A stretch of DNA of 28,552 nucleotides, taken from assembly GCA_964565715.1 (NCBI GenBank), contig CAZMGG010000071.1, positions 1 through 28,552 on the forward strand, written 5' to 3'. Position 1 is the first letter of the stretch; every line of letters begins with the position of its first letter. Under the pieces are notes generated by a model. It was not told where the DNA came from, did not search any database, and worked only from the letters and a program-made list of their open reading frames with translations. The translations under genes and the position numbers were made by a program. The DNA is from CAZMGG01 sp964565715. GTDB taxonomy: Bacteria; Planctomycetota; UBA1135; UBA2386. This document shows, in pieces, positions 8,259 through 15,639 of this stretch.

Positions 8259-9814
8259 ATGACGCAGCAAACGCTCGGTGGTGACAATCCTGCGGAACGG
8301 CCGCGCTCGCCGGTGTGGCTGGTGCCGCTGCTGCCGATCGCCCTGTCGGTGTTCTGCCTGTCGGCGCTGGTCTACGTCCACCTGCGCCCGGACGTGCTGG
8401 AGTCCGCCAGCAGCGCCCTGCAGCTCCTGGTGGTCGGCATCTACAAGGTCGTCGGGTTCGTGCCGGCGTTCCTGTTCTTCCTGCTGACCCTGGCCTGGGG
8501 CTCCATCTGGTTCCTGACCGGCGAGGTCCGCGATCCCGGCCGGCGGTTCCTGCGGCTCCTCGCCCTGACGCTGGCCCTGGCGATCCTGGTCAACCTGCGC
8601 GCCGACGGCGGCCCGGCGCCGGCCCACACCGGCATCATCGGTGCCTGGATCGCCGAACGGATGCCGTTCGGCTTCGTGCTCAACACGCTGATCGTGGCGC
8701 CCCTGGCGCTCGGCGCCCTGATCCTGGCGACCGACTTCTTCTTCTTCCCCTACTTCGAGGGGCTCGGCGCGGCGCGCCGGCAGGCCGGGACGCAGGCCCT
8801 CATGCGCGAGGACGGCGTCGAGGCGGCGGTGTCCGACGAATTCAAGGCGCTGGCGCGGACGGCCGCGCCCGCCGAGCCGCGGTCCGAGGCCGAGGTCCTG
8901 GCCGCCGAGCCGGCCGGGCCGGGCGGCGCGATCGACGACCTGGCCGGAGCGATCGAGGCCGCTTCGCCGGTGGCCGAGCCGGCCGAGGGCGGGTCCGGGG
9001 GCTGGCGTTCGCGGCGGGAACGGACCCGGGAGGCCGAGCGGGAGGCCGAGATGACCGCGGCGGCGGCGGCCGCGGCTTCGGCGGCGATGGCCGAGGAGCA
9101 GGCGGAAGCGCCGGCCGAGGAATCTGCCAACGACCCAGCCGAGGACCCAGCCGAGGAACGCACGCCGGCNNNNNNNNNNNNNNNNNNNNNNNNNNNNNNN
9201 NNNNNNNNNNNNNNNNNNNNNNNNNNNNNNNNNNNNNNNNNNNNNNNNNNNNNNNNNNNNNNNNNNNNNTCGCCGGCGCAGCGCGGCCCGCCGATCTGGT
9301 GGAGCCGGACGACGAGGTGATCGTCGGCGAGGCCGACCTGATGGCGGCGCTGGAGGACGCCGGCGAGTCCTTCCCCGCCGATGAGGCGGCGGCGGCGTGG
9401 GGGGCAGCGCCCGTGCAGGTGCCGGAGCCCGACCGGCGGGCCGACGAGGATCCCGCCGGCTGGCTCCTGGGCAGCGCCGCCGCCAGCAGCGAGCAGGAGA
9501 TCGAGAGCGCCGAGGCCAGCGCCGAGGTCAGCGCCGGGGAGCCGGACGGCGCCGAGCCGATCGTGCCGATCCCGCGGCCGGCGGAACCGGCCCGGCAGGG
9601 GCGCCTGTTCGGGGCGGCGTTGCCCGACGAACTGGTCCGCGAGGCGGCCGCGGTGGTCATCAGCAGCCGTCGCGCCAGCGCCACCCATCTGCAGCGGCGC
9701 CTGCGGGTCGACTACGACGAGGCCATGGCCCTGCTGCGGGTGCTGGGCGAACAGGGCGTGATCGAGATCGATGCCGGGGCCACCCAGGGCCGCGTCATCG
9801 CCGACGCGGAATGA
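8259..9814 (+). CDS. FtsK-like membrane protein with gamma-type winged helix, no motor seen; split by N gap
   Basis: The ATG at 8259 follows GGGAGGGG (8246-8253). The first 303 codons encode four membrane segments (about 19-42, 60-87, 98-114, 137-165) and then an acidic Ala/Glu-rich linker, the same layout as the N-terminus of FtsK. After 100 N, a further 181 codons in another frame continue the acidic linker and end in a winged-helix-like domain (9628-9780, VVISSRRASATHLQRRLR) resembling FtsK gamma. No Walker motif is visible. The frame change is expected for a gap of unknown size, so the two parts are taken as one gene. The motor could in principle lie in the gap, but linker on both sides, with no motor C-terminus before the gamma-like domain, argues against it. 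The function is unknown; a partner of FtsK is possible. Confidence 0.7.
9132..9155 (+). repeat. Tandem 12-bp repeat at the edge of the assembly gap
   Basis: Two exact copies of GACCCAGCCGAG encode Asp-Pro-Ala-Glu repeats and end 14 bases before the N run. A longer array of this unit may be what stopped the assembly. Confidence 0.75.
9170..9269. other. Assembly gap of 100 N
   Basis: Exactly 100 undetermined bases, the usual placeholder for a scaffold gap of unknown length. It falls inside the acidic linker of the FtsK-like gene, and the frame differs on its two sides. CGCCGGC occurs on both flanks. Confidence 0.99.
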
Positions 9815-9904
9815 CGCGGTGGCACGGCCGGCCCGGATTCCACCCGTGCCCACAGGTTGACCACCGCTTCACCACGGGATGATCACGGGTTGCCCACACC
9901 CTCG

Positions 9905-9936
9905 GTGCTTGTGCGCCGCGCGCGGGACGCTACAGC
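9905..9936 (+). promoter_or_regulatory. Putative promoter of dnaB
   Basis: GTGCTTGTG (9905-9913) with -35-like TTGTGC (9909-9914), then 16 bases and TACAGC (9931-9936). It lies 36 bases before the chosen dnaB start and mirrors the promoter before the FtsK-like gene. It is predicted only. Confidence 0.4.
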
Positions 9937-9972
9937 TTTGGGTGCGGTCCGGTCAGTAGCGGTTGGGTGCCC

Positions 9973-11322
9973 ATGGTGGATTTCAAGGCTCCGTTCGAAG
10001 GTCGCGGCGTGCCCCAGAACCTGGAGGCCGAGCGTTCGGTGCTCGGCGCGCTGCTGCTGCACGCCGATGCGGTGTGCGACGTCAACTTCCTCAAGCCGGA
10101 GGACTTCTACCTGCCGCGGCACCAGGTCATCTTCGAGTCGATCGTGTCGGCCTACGGGACCCGCAACCAGACCGATCCGATCGCCGTGGAGGAGGATCTG
10201 TCGCGGCGGGGCAAGCTGACGGACGCCGGCGGCCGCGAGCAGCTGCTCGACCTGCTGGAGAGCGTGGTGTCGGCGGCGGCGGTCGCCTACCACGCCGAGA
10301 TCGTCCGGGAGAAGGCCGTGCAGCGGAAGCTGCTGGAGAGCTGCCTCAACCTGGCCCGGCAGGCCTACGAGAACCAGCTCGACGCCAAGGAGCTGCTCGA
10401 CGAGGCCGAGCGGCAGATCTTCGAGATCGCCCGCATGGACAAGTCGGGTGACGCGCACGGCATCAGCGACATCCTGCAGGAGACCTTCCAGCGGATCGAC
10501 CGCCTGCGGGAGCGGGAGGGGCGCCTGACCGGGCTGGGCACCGACTACTACGATTTCGACGACATGACCGGCGGGCTGCAGCCCGGCGAGCTGGTGATCG
10601 TCGCCGCCCGCCCGTCGATGGGGAAGACCAGCTTCGCCCTCAACCTGACCGAGCGGGTGGCCAGCAGCCGGCACGGCGTGGCGTTCTTCAGCCTGGAGAT
10701 GTCGAACCAGCAGGTCATCCAGAACATGCTGTGCAACCGGGCCCAGATCGACGGCCAGGCCATGCGCAAGGGGCGGATCACCGACGCCCAGTACCGCCGG
10801 CTGACCGACGAGGCGCAGACCCTCTACGACCTGCCGATCTACGTCGACGACACCGCCGGCATGACCGTCACGCAGCTCCGCAGCAAGTGCCGCCGGCTCA
10901 AGCAGAAGTACGACATCAGCATGGTGGTGGTGGACTACCTGCAGTTGATGACCGCCGGCGGGCGCGTCGAGAGCCGGCAGCAGGAGATCGCCACCATCTC
11001 CCGGGCCATGAAGGGCATCGCCCGGGAGCTGAAGGTGCCGGTGATCGCCCTGTCGCAGTTGAACCGGGACGTGGAGAACCGCGATGATCACCGCCCCCGG
11101 ATGAGCGACCTGCGCGAGTCCGGCGCGATCGAGCAGGACGCCGACGTGATCATCCTGTTGCACCGCGACGAGTACTACAAACCGACCGAGACCAATGCGG
11201 GGCTGGCGCAGATCATCATCGCCAAGCAGCGCAACGGGCCGACCGGCGAAGTGACGCTGCGCTTCTTCCGCGAGTACATGCGTTTTGAGAACTACACCCG
11301 CCGGGCCGAGCCATTGCAGTGA
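9973..11322 (+). CDS. dnaB: Replicative DNA helicase DnaB
   Basis: This hexameric 5'-3' helicase unwinds DNA at the replication fork. ATG 9973 gives 449 residues, normal for the family; GTG 9967 in the same frame is also possible. The N-terminal primase-interaction domain starts at VPQNLEAERSVLGALLL. The RecA-like motor has Walker A ARPSMGKTS (about 211-219), FSLEMSNQQ, Walker B VVVDYLQLM, LSQLNRDVENR and the C-terminal arginine-finger region KQRNGPTGEVTLRF. No intein interrupts the usual insertion sites. The stop lies two bases before the BamA-type start, so the outer-membrane gene probably shares its transcript. Confidence 0.97.
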   Translation: MVDFKAPFEGRGVPQNLEAERSVLGALLLHADAVCDVNFLKPEDFYLPRHQVIFESIVSAYGTRNQTDPIAVEEDLSRRGKLTDAGGREQLLDLLESVVSAAAVAYHAEIVREKAVQRKLLESCLNLARQAYENQLDAKELLDEAERQIFEIARMDKSGDAHGISDILQETFQRIDRLREREGRLTGLGTDYYDFDDMTGGLQPGELVIVAARPSMGKTSFALNLTERVASSRHGVAFFSLEMSNQQVIQNMLCNRAQIDGQAMRKGRITDAQYRRLTDEAQTLYDLPIYVDDTAGMTVTQLRSKCRRLKQKYDISMVVVDYLQLMTAGGRVESRQQEIATISRAMKGIARELKVPVIALSQLNRDVENRDDHRPRMSDLRESGAIEQDADVIILLHRDEYYKPTETNAGLAQIIIAKQRNGPTGEVTLRFFREYMRFENYTRRAEPLQ

Positions 11323-11323
11323 C

Positions 11324-14065
11324 GTGGGCGACCGCGCCGGAACCCGGCGCGGCAGCGCCCTGGCACTCCTGGTTGCGTGCCTGATCGCCGTGGCCGTCCT
11401 GGCAGGTGGATCCGCCGTGGCCCAGGATCCGCCGGTGGGGCAGCCGGGCAGCCCGGCGGTCGTGCCGCAGGACCCGGTGCCGCCCACCCGGGCGGAGCCG
11501 GACCTGCCGCCGGCGCGGCCGTCGGCCCAGGATCCGGCCCAGGACCCGGCGGGGCCGGCGGTGGACCCGGCGGTGCAGGCGCTGCAGGGCAAGGTCGTCC
11601 GCACCATCGTCGTGGCCCGGATCGGCCAGAACGGGCGGATCCTGCCGCTCGTCGGCGAGGTCGCCGACAGCGTGCTGCGGACCCTGGTGACGCGGGCCGG
11701 CGAGCCGCTCGACGCCCGCAAGGTCACCCAGGACGTCGCCAACCTGTGGAACGAACGGCGCCTGGTCACCGTGGCGCTGGCGCGGCCGGTCGGCGAGGAG
11801 GTGGAGCTGACCATCGGCATCCGCCGCGAGGACGAGGTCTACGAGCGCGTCGAGTTCCAGGGGCTCAAGCACTTCGAACGGGGCGAGGTGGACGAACTGC
11901 TCGGCCTCTACACCGATCGGCAGGTCACCTCGTCGGAGGCGATCGCCATGCGCAACGTGCTGGTGGCGCGCTACCGCCGCGACGGGTTCGCCTTCTGCAG
12001 CGTCGACCTGCAGGAGACGGATCCGGAGGACGCCGCCGGGGTCGAACGGCCGCGCAAGATCCTGACCCTGCGGATCGACGAGGGGCCGCGGGTCACCGTG
12101 CGCGAGGTCCGCTTCCGCGGCCACCGCTCGTATCCGGCCCGGCCGCTGTGGGGCTTCGTCGGCAGCGGCGACTTCCTGATCCGCGACTCGCACATCCAGA
12201 GCGACCCGGCGGGCGCCATCCTGTTCATCCCGCTGCGCGGCGAGCCCTTCAGCCGCGAGATCATCGACGAGGACCTCGACCGCCTGCGCCTGTTCTATCG
12301 CAGCCGCGGCCACCTCGATGCGCTGGTCGAACTGGGCGACGTGCAGTTCACCGCCGACCGCACCGAGGTCGACATCGACTTCCTGGTGGTGGAGGGGCCG
12401 CGCTACCGGATCCGCTCCATCGGTCTGGTGCGCCTGGACCCCGCCGGCAAGGAAATCGCCGACGGCGATGCGCGCTATCCGAGCGCCGAGGTGCTGCAGG
12501 ACCTGAAGGTGGTGCCCGGCGACTTCTACGATCACGCCAAGATCCGGCAGGATCTGCGGCGGATCCAGGACTTCTACGGCCAGCGCGGCCATCCACCGCG
12601 GGCCAGCTTCAGCCAGTCGGTCGCCGACGCCTTCCAGATCCTGTGGCCGCGGGAGCGCTACTCGGAGACCTTCGAGGTCGACCTGACCCATCGCCTGGAG
12701 GAGGGCTCGCCGAAGACCCTGCGCGACGTGATCCTGCGCGGCAACACCGCCACCCGCGACAAGGTGATCCGGCGGAAGGTGTACCAGATGCCCGGCGAAC
12801 GCCTCGACATGACGCTGGTCGACAAGTCGATGCGGCACCTCGACGCGACGCGCTACTTCTTCAACCCGATCACCCTGCAGGGGCCGCGCTTCGAGCTGCT
12901 GCCGGTGCCGGGCAAGGCCGACGAGGTGGACCTGGCCCTGGACCTGGAGGAGGGCGAGACCGGCGAGTTCCGCTGGGGCATCGGCATCAGCACCGGCGCC
13001 GGCGCCCAGGCGACCCTGCAGTTCAACAAGAAGAACTTCGACCTGTGGAACCCGCCGAGCTCGCTCAACCCGTTCACCGCGTTGGGCGAGATCATCGACA
13101 ACCGGGCCTTCCACGGCGGCGGCCAGCAGCTCGACCTGCTGCTGGCGCCGGGCACCGAGATCAGCCAGTTCCAGATCGCCTTCACCGAACCCGACATCTT
13201 CGGCGACCACTTCGACACCTACGAGCTGCGGGTGGCGGGCCGGCGTCGCATCCGGCGGTTCCGCGACGGCTACACCACCGACGTGCTCGGCGGTGACGTC
13301 GGTTTCGGCCGCAACTTCACCGAGTTCTTCAGCGCCGGCCTCGGCTTCCGCCACGAGACCGTCAAGGTGCGCAACCTGACCGCCGACGCGCCCCTGATCG
13401 CCTTCGACGCCGAGGGCCAGACCGAGCTGCGCGGCCTGCGCGCCACCGCCCGCTACCGCGACCACGACGACCCGCGCCGGCCGACCAAGGGCTTCGACGT
13501 CACCGCCACCGCCGAGGTGGTCGGCGGCTTCCTCGGCGGCGAGGAGAGCCTGGTGAAGGGCACCGTCGGCGGCAACCTCTTCGTGCCGCTGCTGGAGAAC
13601 GCGGCGGGCCACTGGCACGTGCTGCGCCTCGAGCAGTCGTTCGGGATCGCCCAGGAGTTCGGCGGCAGCGACGATGTGTTCCTGACCGAGCGCTTCTACC
13701 TGGGCGGCGGCAACCTGCGCGGCTTCGACTACCGCGGCGTCGGCCCCAGCCAGTTCCAGCGGGCGATCGGCGGCGAGGCGGTCTACAGCTCGACCCTCGA
13801 GTACTCGTATCCCCTGGTGGCGACCCGCATGGAGCACCAGGTGCGCGACTCGGAACTGCTGCGCGGGGTGGTGTTCTCCGACTTCGGCCTGCTCGGCCTC
13901 GGGCTCAGCGATCCGACCTTCACCGAGCCGCGCCTGAGCGTCGGCGTCGGCCTCCGCATCGAGATCCCGGTCCTGGAGATCCCGATCGCCCTGGACCTGG
14001 GCTGGCCGATCCTGTTCGAGGAGAGCGACTCCCGGCGGCAGTTCTTCTTCTCGATCGCGCGCTGA
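11324..14065 (+). CDS. bamA: BamA/Omp85-family outer membrane assembly protein
   Basis: This beta-barrel protein folds other outer-membrane proteins. GTG 11324 starts just after dnaB and gives a clean signal peptide (SALALLVACLIAVAVLAG, cut near AVAQ); the protein has 913 residues. A Pro/Asp/Gln-rich linker with repeated QDPA (about 35-85) comes before POTRA-type modules (about 88-530), for example VEFQGLKHFERGEVDELL and REVRFRGHRSYP. The C-terminal barrel has the family motif as GGGNLRGFDYRG (LRGF near 798). The last residues are QFFFSIAR, so it ends in arginine rather than the aromatic residue usual in proteobacterial BamA. No other Bam gene is visible. BamA is the likeliest role, with another Omp85 member the alternative. 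Confidence 0.88.
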   Translation: MGDRAGTRRGSALALLVACLIAVAVLAGGSAVAQDPPVGQPGSPAVVPQDPVPPTRAEPDLPPARPSAQDPAQDPAGPAVDPAVQALQGKVVRTIVVARIGQNGRILPLVGEVADSVLRTLVTRAGEPLDARKVTQDVANLWNERRLVTVALARPVGEEVELTIGIRREDEVYERVEFQGLKHFERGEVDELLGLYTDRQVTSSEAIAMRNVLVARYRRDGFAFCSVDLQETDPEDAAGVERPRKILTLRIDEGPRVTVREVRFRGHRSYPARPLWGFVGSGDFLIRDSHIQSDPAGAILFIPLRGEPFSREIIDEDLDRLRLFYRSRGHLDALVELGDVQFTADRTEVDIDFLVVEGPRYRIRSIGLVRLDPAGKEIADGDARYPSAEVLQDLKVVPGDFYDHAKIRQDLRRIQDFYGQRGHPPRASFSQSVADAFQILWPRERYSETFEVDLTHRLEEGSPKTLRDVILRGNTATRDKVIRRKVYQMPGERLDMTLVDKSMRHLDATRYFFNPITLQGPRFELLPVPGKADEVDLALDLEEGETGEFRWGIGISTGAGAQATLQFNKKNFDLWNPPSSLNPFTALGEIIDNRAFHGGGQQLDLLLAPGTEISQFQIAFTEPDIFGDHFDTYELRVAGRRRIRRFRDGYTTDVLGGDVGFGRNFTEFFSAGLGFRHETVKVRNLTADAPLIAFDAEGQTELRGLRATARYRDHDDPRRPTKGFDVTATAEVVGGFLGGEESLVKGTVGGNLFVPLLENAAGHWHVLRLEQSFGIAQEFGGSDDVFLTERFYLGGGNLRGFDYRGVGPSQFQRAIGGEAVYSSTLEYSYPLVATRMEHQVRDSELLRGVVFSDFGLLGLGLSDPTFTEPRLSVGVGLRIEIPVLEIPIALDLGWPILFEESDSRRQFFFSIAR

Positions 14066-14095
14066 GCAGCCCTTTTCCCCGATCCCTCCGGCCCC

Positions 14096-14101
14096 TAGCC
14101 T
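14096..14101 (+). promoter_or_regulatory. TANCCT -10-like element before the YchJ-like gene
   Basis: TAGCCT lies 10 bases before the ATG at 14112, where no Shine-Dalgarno is visible. This suits a very short or absent leader. It belongs to a recurring TANCCT set in this window. Confidence 0.35.
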
Positions 14102-14111
14102 CTTGGCCTCC

Positions 14112-14615
14112 ATGCAGTGTCCATGCACCTCCCAGAAGGCCTACGCCGAGTGCTGCGGGCCGGTCGTCCAGGGCGAGCGGCTCGCCGCCACCGCCGCCGA
14201 GCTGATGCGTTCGCGCTACTCGGCCTATGCGCTGGGCCACGTCGACTGGATCGTCGACAGCCAGTCGCCGGACGGTCGCCAGTTCGTCGATCGCCGGGCC
14301 ACCGAGGAGTGGTCGAAGCGGGCGCAGTGGCACGGCCTGGAGATCGTCGAGACCGAGAACGGCGGCCCCGACGACGCCGAGGGCGTGGTCGAGTTCAAGG
14401 CGCGCTACACCCTGGCCGGCGAGGACATCGTCCACCACGAGATCGCGTCGTTCCGCAAGGAGGACGGCGCCTGGTACTTCGTCGACGGCATCGAGGTGAA
14501 GCCCCGTCCCTTCAAGCGCGCCACCGCCAAGGTCGGCGCCAACGATCCCTGCCCCTGCGGCAGCGGCAAGAAGCACAAGAAGTGCTGCGGCCGGCCCGGG
14601 GCGCTACCGGCATGA
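14112..14615 (+). CDS. YchJ/UPF0225-like SEC-C motif protein
   Basis: This small cytoplasmic protein has 167 residues and two SEC-C type zinc-binding motifs: CPCTSQKAYAECCG at the N-terminus (3-16) and CPCGSGKKHKKCCG near the C-terminus. Between them is an NTF2-like domain (MRSRYSAYALGHVDWIVDSQ, WHGLEIVE, EVEFKARY-type strands). This is the UPF0225/YchJ architecture, whose biochemical role is not established. ATG 14112 is chosen because the first motif begins at residue 3; a TTG at 14103 is also in frame. The stop overlaps the next gene by four bases (ATGA). Confidence 0.88.
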   Translation: MQCPCTSQKAYAECCGPVVQGERLAATAAELMRSRYSAYALGHVDWIVDSQSPDGRQFVDRRATEEWSKRAQWHGLEIVETENGGPDDAEGVVEFKARYTLAGEDIVHHEIASFRKEDGAWYFVDGIEVKPRPFKRATAKVGANDPCPCGSGKKHKKCCGRPGALPA

Positions 14616-14962
14616 ACCCACCCATGAAGTTCTCACGCCTGGTCCCGTTCCTCTGTCTGGCGCTCTTCGCCTGCGGCTCGTCGGATCCGCTGGTGGGCAA
14701 GTGGGCCGAGGTCGATGCCCAGCACGGCTGGGAGATCGAGTTCGCCGCCGACGGCCGCATGATGATCCACGGCGAGGGGGCCGACCACGGCAGCCACGAC
14801 CACTGCAACGGCACCTGGCAGCAGGACGGCCAGACCCTCCGCATCACCGGCCGTTGGGAGTCGGCGGGCAAGGACGCGGCCTGGACGGCGACGATCCAGG
14901 ACGACGTGCTGACCCTGACGCCGGCCGCGGGCGAAGGCGTCCGACGGCTGCGCCGGCGCTGA
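14612..14962 (+). CDS. Small lipoprotein, unknown function
   Basis: A 116-residue protein with a lipoprotein signal (LVPFLCLALFAC, lipid Cys21) and a short beta-rich domain: VGKWAEVDAQHGWEIEF, GRMMIHGEG, NGTWQQDGQTLRITGRWE, ATIQDDVLTLTP. The pattern of a 'G-x-W' strand followed by alternating strands resembles lipocalin-like or DUF5004/DUF4488-type single-domain lipoproteins, but I do not assign a family. The start at 14612 overlaps the YchJ-like stop; ATG 14624 is an alternative. It has a His-rich stretch (HGSHDHCNG) that might bind metal, which is inference. Confidence 0.75.
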   Translation: MNPPMKFSRLVPFLCLALFACGSSDPLVGKWAEVDAQHGWEIEFAADGRMMIHGEGADHGSHDHCNGTWQQDGQTLRITGRWESAGKDAAWTATIQDDVLTLTPAAGEGVRRLRRR

Positions 14963-15028
14963 CGGGCGAGGTTACGCCTGCCCGACAGGTGACCTCCTGC
15001 TCGCCGCATCGGCGGGCGGGATCTTCGC

Positions 15029-15049
15029 GCGCCGATCGCCGATTGGCGC
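15029..15049 (+). other. Stem-loop in the spacer before apaG
   Basis: GCGCCGAT and ATTGGCGC form an 8-bp stem with one G-T wobble or mismatch and a five-base loop. It lies in the 191-base spacer between the small lipoprotein gene and apaG. There is no T-tract, so it may be a Rho-assisted end or chance. Nothing else is seen in this spacer except the TATCCT element at 15128. Confidence 0.25.
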
Positions 15050-15127
15050 TGGCCATGCCGCCAGCATGGTGCACACTTCCCGGCCCGAGCCCTGCGGACG
15101 GGCCTTCCGCCCCCCTGCGGATCGCCC

Positions 15128-15133
15128 TATCCT
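15128..15133 (+). promoter_or_regulatory. TANCCT -10-like element before apaG
   Basis: TATCCT lies 20 bases before ATG 15154 and 29 before ATG 15163. It is identical to the hexamer before the ECF sigma gene. Confidence 0.35.
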
Positions 15134-15153
15134 CCGCGCTCCCTCTGCACGCC

Positions 15154-15576
15154 ATGCCTTCCATGCCGCACTCCGAGATCGTCAGCTCCGGCATCCGGAT
15201 CCACGCCGCGGCCCAGTTCCTGCCGCAGGAATCGGACCCGCAGCAGAACCGGTTCGTCTACGCCTACCGGATCACGATGACCAACCAGGGGAATGCCACG
15301 GTGCGCCTGCTGTCGCGCCACTGGATCATCCTGGACAGCGAGAATCGTCGCGAGGAGGTCCGCGGCCCCGGCGTGGTGGGCGAGTACCCGAAGCTGGCGC
15401 CCGGCGAGAGCTACAGCTACATGAGCTATTGCCCGCTGAGCACCGCCTGGGGCACCATGGAGGGGTTCTACACCTTCGAACGGGACACCGGCGAGCGCGT
15501 GCAGGCCCGCATCGGCCGCTTCTTCCTGGTGCAGTCGGCGCCACCGCTGACCCTGGAACGTACCAGCACCTGCTGA
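15154..15576 (+). CDS. apaG: ApaG domain protein
   Basis: ApaG is a small protein of the fibronectin-III-like fold, often linked with CorD-type divalent cation phenotypes; its exact role is unsettled. The core is clear: FVYAYRITMTNQGNATVRLL, SRHWIILDSENRREEVRGPG, VVGEYPKLAPGESYSYMS and GTMEGFYTF match the family closely. ATG 15154 gives 140 residues; ATG 15163 gives 137, both close to the usual 125-130. It stands alone here, without the ksgA/apaH neighbours known from enterobacteria. Confidence 0.93.
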   Translation: MPSMPHSEIVSSGIRIHAAAQFLPQESDPQQNRFVYAYRITMTNQGNATVRLLSRHWIILDSENRREEVRGPGVVGEYPKLAPGESYSYMSYCPLSTAWGTMEGFYTFERDTGERVQARIGRFFLVQSAPPLTLERTSTC

Positions 15577-15639
15577 GCCGCCGCCCCCAGCGCGCCGACG
15601 CGCGCTAACACCCGTCCCGGCCGGAGCGTCCAGGGGCGC

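Noticed and set aside
5073..8627. A 1184-codon open frame on the minus strand opposite ftsK
   Set aside because: High GC leaves long open frames opposite real genes. Its translation is His/Gln/Arg-rich without domains, while the plus strand encodes a clear FtsK.
9170..9269. A real frameshift in the FtsK-like gene
   Set aside because: The frame change coincides with a 100-N placeholder of unknown true length, so it says nothing about the gene.
9973..11322. An intein in DnaB
   Set aside because: The protein has normal length and uninterrupted Walker A and B regions.
11216..14128. A 970-codon open frame on the minus strand opposite the BamA-type gene
   Set aside because: It is composition-driven, lacks domains, and lies opposite a convincing Omp85 protein. 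Similar antisense frames occur at 15127-16869, 17371-19818 and 24942-27389.
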